Assembly: GCA_903642265.1 (NCBI GenBank)
Contig: CAHJWN010000008.1
Location: 1-64,000, forward strand
Length of the DNA stretch: 64,000 nt
Direction: 5' to 3'
Source: Acidobacteriaceae bacterium
GTDB taxonomy: Bacteria > Acidobacteriota > Terriglobia > Terriglobales > Acidobacteriaceae
The position numbers were made by a program, and so were the translations under genes. Shown here piece by piece: positions 1 through 8,220 of the stretch; the stretch's first letter is position 1; every line of letters starts with the position of its first letter. Below the pieces are notes generated by a model. It was not told the DNA's origin, searched no databases, and worked only from the letters and a program-made list of their open reading frames with translations.

Positions 1-541
1 GGGCTTCGTAGAGCGGGACGGTGCCGATGGGGACGGGCGAGTGGCGCAGGATCTGCTCCCGAATCATAGGAATATCCCCGCCTGTAGACAGGTCCATGAC
101 GGTGTCCGCGCCAAAGTGGACGGCGGTGTGGAGCTTACGGAGCTCTTCATCGACGTTCGAAGAGAGGGCGGAGTTGCCGATGTTGGCGTTGATCTTGCAG
201 AGCGACTCGACGCCGATGGCCATGGGCTCGAGCTCAGGGTGATTGATGTTCGCCGGAATGATCATGGTGCCCTTGGCGACCTCAGAACGAACGAGTTCGG
301 CGGCGATCTTTTCCTTGTGGGCGATGAAGGCCATCTCCTCGGTGATGAGGCCTTTGCGGGCGAAGTGCATCTGGCTCATGTTGGTGTCGCCGGTGCGAGC
401 AGCTTCGGCCTTACGGGCGACGATCCACTCGCCGCGCGGGGTGGGAACGGGGTAGTCGTTGCCGGTCAACTGCTCGTTCGGGGCCGCGTGATGGCCGTTG
501 CCGTTTCCGTTCGAATGTCCGCCATTACCAAGTCCGCTCAT
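1..541 (-). CDS. thiC: ThiC, phosphomethylpyrimidine synthase (partial, 5' part)
   Basis: The first 180 residues of ThiC, the radical-SAM enzyme that converts aminoimidazole ribotide to the hydroxymethylpyrimidine phosphate of thiamine. The 3' part, including the C-terminal Fe-S cysteines, lies outside the window. Visible family blocks are [27 protein letters not shown] and [15 protein letters not shown]. The start is the ATG at 541, preceded by AGGAG four bases upstream. The N-terminus is short and Gly/Asn/His-rich and lacks the long ThiC-associated domain of enterobacterial enzymes. I looked for a TPP riboswitch in the 190 bases upstream and saw none. Identity is secure. Confidence 0.93.
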   Translation of the reverse strand, partial: MSGLGNGGHSNGNGNGHHAAPNEQLTGNDYPVPTPRGEWIVARKAEAARTGDTNMSQMHFARKGLITEEMAFIAHKEKIAAELVRSEVAKGTMIIPANINHPELEPMAIGVESLCKINANIGNSALSSNVDEELRKLHTAVHFGADTVMDLSTGGDIPMIREQILRHSPVPIGTVPLYEA

Positions 542-731
542 GCATCTCCTAAGTTATTTCCGCTATCCATTCTTGCTGGTTGTCGCGCTGTTCCCAAAGT
601 ATACGCCGCTCAATCTGTGTACCGTGGTGGCCGGAAAAAGGCAGTTGCAGTCATCAAAAGCCATGGCGTTTTTCACGTCGGCATCATTTCATTATCTGCA
701 GCTTCGCCAGCGGCGTAAACTGTTACTAGCT

Positions 732-1184
732 ATGAGCAAAGCCGGGAAAAAGCCTATTGGGATTATTGTTGCCAGCGTCATTATCCTGGCGACCGTCGCT
801 TACCTAGCCGTCACGTCCATTGGCGCGACAAAGAGCTACTACGTCACAATCACCGAACTGCAAGGAATGGGCGATAAGGTCTACACGCGGCATCTGCGCG
901 TGGCGGGGAATGTGGCTCCGGGCAGCATCAAGCGGGTAGGCACCAATGCGAGCTTTCAATTGATCGAGCAGGGCAAGATGCTGCAGGTAGCGTACCAGGG
1001 ATCGGAGCCGCCGCCGGATACGTTCAAGGACGATGCACAGGCGCTCGCGGTTGGCACGTATGGGCGTGATGGCGTATTTCATGCGACTCAGTTGCAGGCA
1101 AAATGCGCCTCGAAGTACGCTCCGGCCGATACGAAGCCGGGGGCTGCGCCGAAGACTACCGCTGCGGTTTTGCCGGGACTTTAA
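732..1184 (+). CDS. ccmE: CcmE, haem chaperone of cytochrome c maturation, Cys-type (System I*)
   Basis: 150 aa. One N-terminal membrane anchor (about residues 8-30) is followed by a periplasmic OB-fold. CcmE takes haem from CcmC/CcmAB and passes it to the apocytochrome ligase. The family block FQLIEQGKMLQVAYQGSEPPDTF-like region and the C-terminal AKCASKYAP motif are visible. In classical CcmE the haem-binding residue is His in HxxxY; here it is Cys125 in CASKY (Tyr129). That is the CxxxY type known from Desulfovibrio-like bacteria and archaea. The longer frame opening at 498 has no family similarity before 732, so the ATG at 732 is chosen. ccmABCD lie about 2.3 kb downstream, beyond an unrelated peptidase. 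Confidence 0.9.
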   Translation: MSKAGKKPIGIIVASVIILATVAYLAVTSIGATKSYYVTITELQGMGDKVYTRHLRVAGNVAPGSIKRVGTNASFQLIEQGKMLQVAYQGSEPPPDTFKDDAQALAVGTYGRDGVFHATQLQAKCASKYAPADTKPGAAPKTTAAVLPGL

Positions 1185-1194
1185 CGTGGGAAGA

Positions 1195-1231
1195 CCCACT
1201 ATCGCAAGGGCGCGGTGAATGGGGCACATGG
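1195..1231. repeat. Palindromic intergenic repeat, copy 1
   Basis: Starts CCCAC, has a TCGC core and ends in the shared 25-base block that runs to GGGGCACATGG. The block at 1207-1231 matches 3011-3035 at 24 of 25 positions in the same orientation. Reverse-complement relatives occur twice at 62.2 kb. A small GTGGG/CCCAC hairpin (1186-1199) overlaps its start, directly after the ccmE stop. Confidence 0.75.
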
Positions 1232-1395
1232 ATTTTAGAGCGGTAAAAACAGGTCTCCGCCTTCACGATGGATGATAAGGGTAGGGCTGAAGGATTGTGG
1301 ATCCTTCATCTACTAGTCAAGATTCAGGACTCGGCGTTGATTGCAGAAAGGTTCAAACGATCTGGGTGATGTGAGCGGCGTCGGGATTCTTCGCC

Positions 1396-1409
1396 GCGCT
1401 CAGAATGAC
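1396..1409 (+). repeat. Short dispersed repeat GCGCTCAGAATGAC, copy 1
   Basis: Exact 14-base match to 26030-26043. Both copies are intergenic and both are preceded by a pyrimidine-rich TTC/TCTT stretch. Probably a fragment of a genome-wide intergenic repeat. Confidence 0.5.
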
Positions 1410-1488
1410 AGCCTTCCTATCCAGAGGTGAAGGGTTCCCGGCGAAGTGCAACGCAGATTCCCTCCAAGAATGACGATAAAAACGAGTG

Positions 1489-2934
1489 CTACTTGCCGCC
1501 TAGTGCTTGCAGATAGCGGTAGTAGAAGTCGACTCCGCGGTCGAATGATAGGATGTTGACGTTCTCGTCGCGGGCGTGGGCTCGCTCGTCGTTCGTGTCG
1601 ATGGCTACTCCGTTGATGCCATAGCTGGGGATACCGGCAGCGATGGTGTACACGCTGTCTGAGGCACCGGTCTCCATCTGCGGGAGGATGGGCAGGCCGG
1701 GGTACATCTCGGCCATGACCTTGTGGAGTGGATCGAAGATGTCCGCGCGGAGGGGTGGCGGTGCGGGTGAGACGCGCTCGGTTCCCTTATCGAAGAGGGT
1801 GCCGGCGTCATCTTTATATTGAACTTTGATGCCCGAGTCGGCTAGTACCTTGATGAGCGTTTGGCGAGTCTCTTCCTGGGTGTGGCCGGGGAGGATGCGG
1901 CAGTTTACGTTGGCATTCGCAAACTGCGGCAGGGCGTTGGGAGCCTGGCCAGCGGAGAGCATGGTCGCAATGCAGGTAGTGCGGACGGTGGCATTATAGC
2001 GAGGCGTGGCTTCGAGGCGAGCGAGGGCAGTCGGATCGGGCGGGGTGTTGAGGATGGCGAGCATGTCGGCTGCTGTCTGGGTGTCGCCTGAGGCTTTGTT
2101 GATTGCAGCCATCTGGGTGAAATAGGCGCGGGTCACGGCGTTCAGCTCGAAGGGGAACACGTATTTATTGAGGCGGCTGAGGGCGTCGGTAAGTTGGTAG
2201 ATGGCGCTGTCGCGGGTGGGGAGCGAGCTGTGGCCGCCTGGATTCTGGGTGGACAGCTCGAAGTCGCCGTAGAGCTTTTCGGTGGCTTCGAGAACCATGA
2301 CGACGGGCTTGCCGGCCTCGGAGTCGATGCCGCCGGAGTCGGGGTTGAGCACGGCGTCGGCCTTAACCAGCTCAGGCTTATTGGTGAGGAGCCAGTCGAC
2401 ACCGTTCGATTTGCCGCCCTCTTCATCAGCGGTTAGGGCCAGAATGAAGTCACGGCTGGGGACGAAGCCCTGCTTTTTGAGGCGGATGAAGTTGGTGACC
2501 AGAATGGCGTCCGAGTCCTTCATGTCCTGGGTGCCGCGACCATAAAAGAAGCCGTCTTTCTCGACCAGCTTGAAGGGGTTGGTGGCCCACTCGGCCTGTG
2601 GAGCCTCAACGACGTCGAGGTGGCAGATGATCAGGATGGGCTTGAGCGCGCCTCCGGGAGTGCCGCGATAGCGGGCGACGAGGTTCATCTTGCGGGCGTT
2701 AGGGCCGGCAAGGGTAAGGTCGGAGGCGGGAAATCCAGCATCAAGCAGGCGCTTCTGCATGGCCTCGGCGGCGGAGGTGACGCTACCAATAGAGTCGGTG
2801 GTGTTGATCTCTACAAGCTGCTTGAAGATGGAATGCGACAGCGACTCGGTGGCAGGGTCAAGCGGGGAATTTTGGGCGAAGAGGGTTCCGACTGAGAGCG
2901 CGGTGAGAAGGAGCAGGGCGGGATTGAGTTTCAT
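1489..2934 (-). CDS. Secreted M20-family metallopeptidase
   Basis: 481 aa with a clear signal peptide (residues 1-20, cleavage after LFA), so periplasmic or outside. M20/ArgE-DapE family: the metal-ligand motif HLDVV, the bridging Asp in GRGTQDMKDSD and the catalytic Glu pair in ADEEGG are all present, followed by a dimerisation domain with GGHSS. Such enzymes hydrolyse dipeptides or N-acyl amino acids; the substrate cannot be told from sequence. The gene stands alone, is oriented against the flanking ccm genes, and sits between two copies of a palindromic repeat, which suggests it was inserted into the ccm locus. Confidence 0.88.
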   Translation of the reverse strand: MKLNPALLLLTALSVGTLFAQNSPLDPATESLSHSIFKQLVEINTTDSIGSVTSAAEAMQKRLLDAGFPASDLTLAGPNARKMNLVARYRGTPGGALKPILIICHLDVVEAPQAEWATNPFKLVEKDGFFYGRGTQDMKDSDAILVTNFIRLKKQGFVPSRDFILALTADEEGGKSNGVDWLLTNKPELVKADAVLNPDSGGIDSEAGKPVVMVLEATEKLYGDFELSTQNPGGHSSLPTRDSAIYQLTDALSRLNKYVFPFELNAVTRAYFTQMAAINKASGDTQTAADMLAILNTPPDPTALARLEATPRYNATVRTTCIATMLSAGQAPNALPQFANANVNCRILPGHTQEETRQTLIKVLADSGIKVQYKDDAGTLFDKGTERVSPAPPPLRADIFDPLHKVMAEMYPGLPILPQMETGASDSVYTIAAGIPSYGINGVAIDTNDERAHARDENVNILSFDRGVDFYYRYLQALGGK

Positions 2935-2991
2935 ACTTCGGATGACCTCTTCTTATAAGGGTGAAAGCTGGCTGGTTCGGGTTTGTTCATC

Positions 2992-3035
2992 CCACTGCTC
3001 GCGAAAGACTAGGGCGCGATGAATGGGGCACATGG
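2992..3035. repeat. Palindromic intergenic repeat, copy 2
   Basis: CCCACTGCTCGCGAAAGACT followed by the 25-base block shared with copy 1, ending GGGGCACATGG. Same orientation as copy 1. The two copies flank the M20 peptidase gene. Confidence 0.75.
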
Positions 3036-3069
3036 TCGTCCATTACCCGGTCAATTGTCTGAGAGTGCA

Positions 3070-3207
3070 TCACTTTGAACTTAGGGCCAACGAGCGAAAA
3101 TCAAATCCTTCTTCGTATATATAACCAATACTTTGAAGTTCTGAGCGACGCACCAGTGTGCCTTCGGCAGCAAGTGCCTCCAACAGTTTATTGATTTTCC
3201 TCAGCAT
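3070..3207 (-). CDS. Possible small protein or gene remnant, 45 aa
   Basis: ATG-started frame of 45 codons (MLRKINKLLEALAAEG, then YIYEEGFDFRSLALSSK), with a hydrophilic helix-like N-terminal half. An overlapping frame just upstream, without a usable start, encodes CLDGWRILKESGLEQFW and ends inside this one. The pair may therefore be the frameshifted tail of a decayed gene. I do not recognise the family. It could also be chance. Confidence 0.25.
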   Translation of the reverse strand: MLRKINKLLEALAAEGTLVRRSELQSIGYIYEEGFDFRSLALSSK

Positions 3208-3470
3208 ATCTTCTATTCGCTGCGTCAGCGTCTGACCAGAATTGTTCGAGGCCGCTCTCCTTTAGAATTCGCCAGCCGTCCAGACATATTTTCGGGAGCG
3301 CTCTACCTTTCGACTTACAGCTAAACCCTCATAGGAGCTGTTGGGAAAACTGTCATATCTGGCAATGCTACTTCGTACGCGGCTTATGCACCGCGAAACG
3401 TCTCGGCCAGGGTGACCACTTCGTACGAGTGTGTTTACCGCTTTACGGTTCTATACTCGCATGGGACGCT

Positions 3471-4205
3471 ATGCTGACGGAAAAGACACAACTCGGAGCT
3501 GCGCCTGGGACGGGGCTGGAACCGGCAGCGGAGTTGCGCGCAGTTTCGAAAGTCTACGGAACATTTGCGGCTCTGCGGAACGTCACAGTGGCATTTGAGC
3601 CGGGGAGTTGCACGATGGTCCTGGGCGAGAATGGCGCGGGCAAGTCAACGCTGCTTCGGCTGGTTGCGGGATTGATCACGCCGTCCCGTGGAACGCTTCA
3701 GGTTCTAGGCGAAGAGGCTGGCGAACGCCGCGGACGCGTTGCGTACATGAGCCATGCGCCAATGCTGTATGACGAGCTTTCGGCGATGGAGAACCTCAAA
3801 TACTTTGCGGGACTTGGTGCAGGTGGCTGCTGCGATTGCGTGGGTAGTCCGGAGATGGCGCTCAGGGCGGTGGGTTTAGATCCGGCGCTGAAGCGACCCG
3901 TGGGTCAGTACTCGCAGGGCATGCGGCAAAGGGCTTCGCTGGCGAGGGTGATCCAAAGCGATCCAGAGCTGTTGTTGCTGGATGAGCCCTTTTCAAACCT
4001 CGACGTCGAGTCAGCGCACGCGATGGTCACATTGCTTGCCGATTTCAAATCTTGGCCGGTGTACGGGGCGGATTCCAGTGGTAAGCGGACGCTGATCTTT
4101 ACGACGCACCAGGCGCGCCTGGGTGAGCCTATTGCCGACCGGACGCTTGCGATGCGTGCGGGCAAGATTGGCTCGGATTCGATGCAGGATGGTGCAGGAG
4201 CTTGA
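3471..4205 (+). CDS. ccmA: CcmA, ATPase subunit of the haem-handling ABC complex
   Basis: 244 aa from the ATG at 3471 (a GTG at 3429 is in frame but adds residues without family similarity). ABC ATPase with Walker A GENGAGKST, signature YSQGMRQRAS, Walker B LLLLDEPFSNLD and the switch His in FTTHQ. With CcmB and CcmC it drives release of holo-CcmE. It is the first gene of a tight plus-strand run: its stop overlaps the ybaK start, and ccmB, ccmC and ccmD follow. CcmA is short compared with general ABC exporters, as is usual. Confidence 0.92.
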   Translation: MLTEKTQLGAAPGTGLEPAAELRAVSKVYGTFAALRNVTVAFEPGSCTMVLGENGAGKSTLLRLVAGLITPSRGTLQVLGEEAGERRGRVAYMSHAPMLYDELSAMENLKYFAGLGAGGCCDCVGSPEMALRAVGLDPALKRPVGQYSQGMRQRASLARVIQSDPELLLLDEPFSNLDVESAHAMVTLLADFKSWPVYGADSSGKRTLIFTTHQARLGEPIADRTLAMRAGKIGSDSMQDGAGA

Positions 4206-4735
4206 GCACGGGCAAAACTGCGAAGACCAACGCCGCAAGGATGCTGGATGCATTAGGGATTCTTTACGAACTTCGGCCGTATCAGGTCGACCTCGATGAC
4301 CTAACCGCTGTATCAGTGGCGAAAAAGATTGGAATGCCGACTGAGCAGGTATATAAGACGCTGCTGGCGATTACAGGCGCAGGTGAGTATGTGTTCGCAG
4401 TCATACCGGGCGACATGGAACTCGATCTGAAGAAGTTGGCGCATGCTGCTGGAGCGAAGAAGGCAGAGCTTGCGGCGCTTAAGGAAGTCGAGCCGCTGAC
4501 AGGGTACATTCGTGGCGGAGTGACCGTTATGGCGGCAAAGAAGCCGTTTCCGGCGTATGCGGATGAAACGATCGGGATGTTCGATCGAATCTCGATCTCG
4601 GCCGGCATGCGGGGGTTGCAGTTGGTGATGGCTCCGGTAGATTACCTGAAGGCGTCGAAGGCGGTGATTGCGGATTTGACCAGGGCCGAGCGTCCAGCAG
4701 CACATCAGGCGCCCAGGGCGGCGACGCACGGATGA
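4202..4735 (+). CDS. ybaK: YbaK/EbsC-type aminoacyl-tRNA deacylase
   Basis: 177 aa. The N-terminal TNAARMLDALGILYEL, the VYKTLL block (catalytic Lys) and GGVTVMAAKK identify the YbaK/ProX editing family, which clears Cys-tRNA(Pro) and related misacylated tRNAs in the cytosol. The frame opens with TTG at 4202, overlapping the ccmA stop; AGGAG lies only one base upstream of it. The next in-frame start, ATG at 4241, would cut the conserved TNA segment, so TTG is preferred. The gene overlaps ccmB by ATGA, so it is co-transcribed with ccm genes although it has no known role in cytochrome maturation. Confidence 0.85.
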   Translation: MSTGKTAKTNAARMLDALGILYELRPYQVDLDDLTAVSVAKKIGMPTEQVYKTLLAITGAGEYVFAVIPGDMELDLKKLAHAAGAKKAELAALKEVEPLTGYIRGGVTVMAAKKPFPAYADETIGMFDRISISAGMRGLQLVMAPVDYLKASKAVIADLTRAERPAAHQAPRAATHG

Positions 4736-5421
4736 ACTACATTCGCCAGGTGCTCGGCCACATTGGAAAAGATCTGCGACTGGAGTGGCGGTCGCGCGAT
4801 TCTATTAACGGGATGCTGTTTTTCTCACTGCTCGTAGTGGTGGTGTTCAGCCTGGCATTCGATCCGACGGGAAACCCCACCACAACCCGGCAGATTGCCG
4901 GCGGCATCTTGTGGATTGCACTGCTGTTTGCTTCGGTGACGGCGCTGAACCAGAGCTGGACGCGCGAGGTGCGGAACAGCGTTTTGGACGCGCAACGGAT
5001 GGCTCCGGCACCGGCTTCGGCGCTGTTTCTAGGCAAGGCACTGGCAAACTTTCTATTCGTCTGTGTGGTGGAGTTGGTGATCGCGCCACTATTCATCGTG
5101 TTCTTCAACATTCATGCGCTGGGGAACGGCTGGCTGCTCTTTGCGATTATGCCGCTGGGCACGTGGGCGCTGGTGGTGAATGGGACGTTTTTTGCGGCGC
5201 TGGGCTTGCGAACAAAGAACCGGGAATTGCTGCTGCCGCTGCTCCTGTTTCCGATCTCGGTTCCGGCGCTGCTGGCAATGGTTAATGCAACGACGGACGT
5301 GCTGACGGCAGAGGTAGACCCGATTCAGCCATATTTTTGGATCAAGCTGCTAGCGGCATACGATATTGTTTTCACGACGGTATGCCTGCTGCTGTTCGAG
5401 ACAATTTTGAACGCGGAGTAG
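4732..5421 (+). CDS. ccmB: CcmB, membrane subunit of the haem-handling ABC complex
   Basis: 229 aa integral membrane protein with six predicted hydrophobic segments, close to the usual length of about 220. The N-terminal DLRLEWRSRDSINGMLFFSL block and the central WTREVRNSVLDAQRMAP are typical of CcmB. It pairs with CcmA. The start ATGA overlaps the ybaK stop, indicating translational coupling. Confidence 0.92.
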   Translation: MNYIRQVLGHIGKDLRLEWRSRDSINGMLFFSLLVVVVFSLAFDPTGNPTTTRQIAGGILWIALLFASVTALNQSWTREVRNSVLDAQRMAPAPASALFLGKALANFLFVCVVELVIAPLFIVFFNIHALGNGWLLFAIMPLGTWALVVNGTFFAALGLRTKNRELLLPLLLFPISVPALLAMVNATTDVLTAEVDPIQPYFWIKLLAAYDIVFTTVCLLLFETILNAE

Positions 5422-5446
5422 GCCCGCGGGGCGATAGACTAATGAT

Positions 5447-6190
5447 GTGCAAATTGCCAGCAAAACCAGAACTATAGTGCCGCGGGTCGCGACTGCGACG
5501 TGGTTTGTCGTAGCGCTGGTGGTGCTTGGAATTGGATTCCGGCAGGCGATCTTCCTGGTGCCGAAGGAATCGAGCATGGGGGATCTGCAGCGGATCTTCT
5601 ACTACCATGTGCCTTCGGCAATCCTGGGGATGATTTTCCCGTACATCAATTGCGTGGCGTCGCTTGCCTTCCTTTACTGGCGCAGACGCGATCCATGGAA
5701 GGCACTTGGTGCGGATGCGCTGGCCGTTGCTTCGGCGGAGGTAACGCTGATCTTTGTAACAATCGGGCTGGTGACGGGATCGTTGTGGGCCAAACCGGCG
5801 TGGGGCGTATGGTGGGCGTGGGATGCAAGAACAACAACCTTCCTGGCGCTTTGGCTGCTGTTCGCCAGCTACCTCATTACGCGGAAGTTTGCCGGCGCGA
5901 CAAGTGAGGGGCACACGGTCGCGGCGGTGATCTCGATCTTTGCGGCGATCGATGTGCCGATCAGCTTCATGTCGATCCGCTGGTGGCGTACGCAGCACCC
6001 GGCCCCTGTGTTTGAGAGCGGCAATCTAGATCCGAGCTTCTGGCCAGGGATCTTATGGAATCTGGCGGGTTGGGCACTGTGGGGTTTTTTGGCGATGGGG
6101 CTGCGCTATGCGCTGGAACGGCGGCGGCAGCGGGTGCAGGAAGAGCGCGCGCTCGAAGCCATCGAAGCTTCTCTGGAAATCACGCAGTAA
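5447..6190 (+). CDS. ccmC: CcmC, haem-handling membrane protein
   Basis: 247 aa with six hydrophobic segments. The haem-handling tryptophan-rich motif WGVWWAWD is present (around residue 122), as are the periplasmic His residues in FYYHVPSA and in RTQHPAPV expected to bind haem. CcmC loads haem on CcmE. The frame starts with GTG at 5447, 25 bases after ccmB. It is followed 13 bases later by ccmD. Confidence 0.93.
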   Translation: MQIASKTRTIVPRVATATWFVVALVVLGIGFRQAIFLVPKESSMGDLQRIFYYHVPSAILGMIFPYINCVASLAFLYWRRRDPWKALGADALAVASAEVTLIFVTIGLVTGSLWAKPAWGVWWAWDARTTTFLALWLLFASYLITRKFAGATSEGHTVAAVISIFAAIDVPISFMSIRWWRTQHPAPVFESGNLDPSFWPGILWNLAGWALWGFLAMGLRYALERRRQRVQEERALEAIEASLEITQ

Positions 6191-6203
6191 TGGAGACCGC
6201 GCA

Positions 6204-6344
6204 GTGACCTGGCATAACTTCTTTACGCTTCCCTTCTATACGTATTCTCACAACCTGGTTTATGCCTATGCGGCGGTGTGGATTCTGCAGGGCGGGTACC
6301 TGGGTTGGATAGCGCGAAATTGGGTGCGATCGGGACGGCGGTAG
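6204..6344 (+). CDS. ccmD: CcmD-like small membrane protein, 46 aa
   Basis: GTG-started frame giving MTWHNFFTLPFYTYSHNLVY and one membrane helix (about residues 17-38), ending in a basic tail. Its size, single helix, basic C-terminus and position directly after ccmC fit CcmD, which helps release holo-CcmE from CcmC/CcmAB. The call rests mainly on context, since CcmD sequences are poorly conserved. No ccmF, ccmG or ccmH follows in this window. Confidence 0.65.
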   Translation: MTWHNFFTLPFYTYSHNLVYAYAAVWILQGGYLGWIARNWVRSGRR

Positions 6345-6350
6345 CTGCGC

Positions 6351-6393
6351 CGGACAAAAAGCAACGAAGCCGTTGATCTGGCTTCGTTGTCCG
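6351..6393 (+). terminator. Hairpin after the ccm operon
   Basis: CGGACAA and ACGAAGCC pair with GGCTTCGTTGTCCG around an eight-base loop, leaving a small A-rich bulge on the left arm. It begins seven bases after the ccmD stop. There is no T-run, so it may be Rho-assisted or only an mRNA-stabilising stem. Confidence 0.6.
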
Positions 6394-6628
6394 AGGAGAT
6401 ATGCATTTGAGGTTCCGACGTCATCGTGTCGATGCCGCGAGAATCTCCTCTCCTATAACCCTGCGCGCATTGGAAGTTTCGGTCCGCCTGAACTTTAGTC
6501 GCTTAGGCCATTACGAAGGGCGAGACTGTGCGATCCTCGTGGTCAGAGTGGCTTGGACAGCAACCTCTTCGATACTGCTAACATGCAAGGATTCGGCGTG
6601 ATGCGATCACGCTGCCCTGCACCTGCCT

Positions 6629-8158
6629 ATGACAAGCCTCCATCCGATAGCCCTAACCATATTCTGTGCGGTGTTCCTGCTGGTGACATTGGCAGGCTTC
6701 TGGGCGGCGCGGTGGCGAAGACCGGCCGCGGGAATGCATTCACTCGAGGAATGGGGGCTGGCAGGAAGGAGCTTCGGAACGTGGGTCACATGGTTCCTCA
6801 TTGGCGGCGACCTGTATACCGCGTACACGGTAATTGCGGTTCCGGCGGCGCTGTATGGCGCAGGCGCGATGGGATTCTTTGCGGTACCGTACGCCGTGAT
6901 TGCGTATCCGTACATGATGGTGGTGCTGCCCAGGCTTTGGAAGGTCTGCCATCGGCATGGATACATTACGTTTGCTGACTTTGTCGCCGGACGCTACGGG
7001 AATCGATGGCTGACCGTGGCAATCGCTCTTACAGGCATCCTGGCCCTGATGCCGTACATCGCGTTGCAACTTGTGGGCATGCGGGTGGTGATTGCGGCGC
7101 TGGGGGTGAAGGGCGAGTGGCCGCTGGCAGTCGCGTTTGTGATCCTGGCCGCGTACACGTACTCGAGCGGGTTGCGGGCACCGGCCGTGATCGCGATCGT
7201 CAAAGACGTGATGCTTTACATCATGGTGATCGCGGCTTTGGTAATCCTGCCATGGAAGCTGGGTGGTTATGCCCGTGTCTTCGAACTCGCAAATGCGGCG
7301 CTGGCGACGCACAAACCAGCGGGGTCAATACTGCTGCATCCGCAACAGTATCTTGGATATTCAACGCTGGCAATCGGATCGGCAATTGCACTCATGCTGT
7401 ACCCGCATACGGCAACGGCAGTGCTGAGTGCGAAGAGCGCAAACACAGTGCGCAGGAATGCAGCAATGCTGCCGGCGTACAGCTTCATGCTGGGGATGAT
7501 TGCGCTGCTGGGCTTTGTCGCGCTTGCTGCCGGTGTGGTCACGAAGAACCCGAGCGCGGCGGTGCCGCTGCTGTTTCTGAAGATGTTCCCGGAGTGGTTT
7601 GCAGGGTTCTGCCTGGCGGCGATTGCAGTGGGCGCGCTGGTACCTGCGTCGATCATGTCGATTGCGGCTTCGAACTTGTTTACACGCAATCTCTACGGGG
7701 AGTTTGCCAGGAGAAAAGCGACACCGAAGCAGGAGTCGCAGATGGCAAAGATCGTTTCGCTCATCGTTAAATTCGGCGCGCTGGTGTTCGTACTCAAGCT
7801 GGAATCGTCGTACGCAATTGAGATGCAGTTGCTGGGTGGTATCTGGATGACGCAGCTGTTCCCTTCCGTGGTGATCGGCGTGTTCACGCGATGGTTCAAT
7901 CCATGGGCACTGCTGACCGGGTGGGTGGCGGGCATGGGCGCAGGAACCGCGATGGCAGTGTCACTGCACTTAGAAGCTTCGGTATACCCGCTGCACGTAG
8001 CTGGCGGAACGTATGCGATGTACGCAGCGGTTCCGGCGCTGGTGTTAAATCTTGTCGTGTCGGCTGGGCTGACACTTCTCATGCGTGCCAGTGGGATCGA
8101 GCGTTCGACGGCAGTCTCTGGAACAGATACGACGGCGGCCGAGGCGTACGCGGACTAG
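6629..8158 (+). CDS. Sodium:solute symporter, monocarboxylate (MctP-like) type
   Basis: 509 aa with about 13 hydrophobic segments, of the SSF family. EEWGLAGRSFGTWVTWFLIGGDLYTAYT and the GRYGNRWL region resemble the MctP branch, which imports lactate, pyruvate and other short monocarboxylates with sodium or protons. The exact substrate is inferred. It starts at ATG 6629, within a 280-base spacer after the ccm hairpin. No regulator or two-component pair is adjacent. The C-terminal tail is hydrophilic. Confidence 0.82.
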   Translation: MTSLHPIALTIFCAVFLLVTLAGFWAARWRRPAAGMHSLEEWGLAGRSFGTWVTWFLIGGDLYTAYTVIAVPAALYGAGAMGFFAVPYAVIAYPYMMVVLPRLWKVCHRHGYITFADFVAGRYGNRWLTVAIALTGILALMPYIALQLVGMRVVIAALGVKGEWPLAVAFVILAAYTYSSGLRAPAVIAIVKDVMLYIMVIAALVILPWKLGGYARVFELANAALATHKPAGSILLHPQQYLGYSTLAIGSAIALMLYPHTATAVLSAKSANTVRRNAAMLPAYSFMLGMIALLGFVALAAGVVTKNPSAAVPLLFLKMFPEWFAGFCLAAIAVGALVPASIMSIAASNLFTRNLYGEFARRKATPKQESQMAKIVSLIVKFGALVFVLKLESSYAIEMQLLGGIWMTQLFPSVVIGVFTRWFNPWALLTGWVAGMGAGTAMAVSLHLEASVYPLHVAGGTYAMYAAVPALVLNLVVSAGLTLLMRASGIERSTAVSGTDTTAAEAYAD

Positions 8159-8220
8159 CGAGTAGCCAGCAGTTGCAATAGGGCATCAAAGGGTACATAG
8201 GTTTGTGAAGAGGAGTTCTA

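Larger units (their letters stand above)
1185..1488. other. Intergenic stretch between ccmE and the M20 peptidase gene
   Basis: Convergent spacer of about 300 bases. It holds repeat copy 1 and a second short dispersed motif, GCGCTCAGAATGAC at 1396-1409, which recurs exactly at 26030-26043. A weaker relative of it ends near 1470. I see no coding potential or RNA gene. Confidence 0.6.
2935..3470. other. Intergenic stretch between the M20 gene and ccmA
   Basis: About 535 bases upstream of both genes. It contains repeat copy 2 and a possible small minus-strand coding remnant (3070-3207). The rest, including CTTCGTACG motifs at about 3370 and 3420, shows nothing recognisable. Promoters for ccmA and the peptidase must lie here, but no convincing -35/-10 pair could be assigned. 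Confidence 0.5.

Noticed and set aside
542-731. TPP riboswitch upstream of thiC
   Set aside because: The conserved CTGAGA and the pyrophosphate-sensor helix are not found on the minus strand of this spacer.
3105-3140. AT-rich TATATA segment as a dif-like site
   Set aside because: It does not show the two 11-base XerC/XerD arms and lies 45 kb from the skew switch.
6401-6601. 66-aa frame after the ccm hairpin with an AGGAG upstream
   Set aside because: The protein is Arg/Ser-rich without domain or membrane features, and the ribosome site is too close; it looks like chance.
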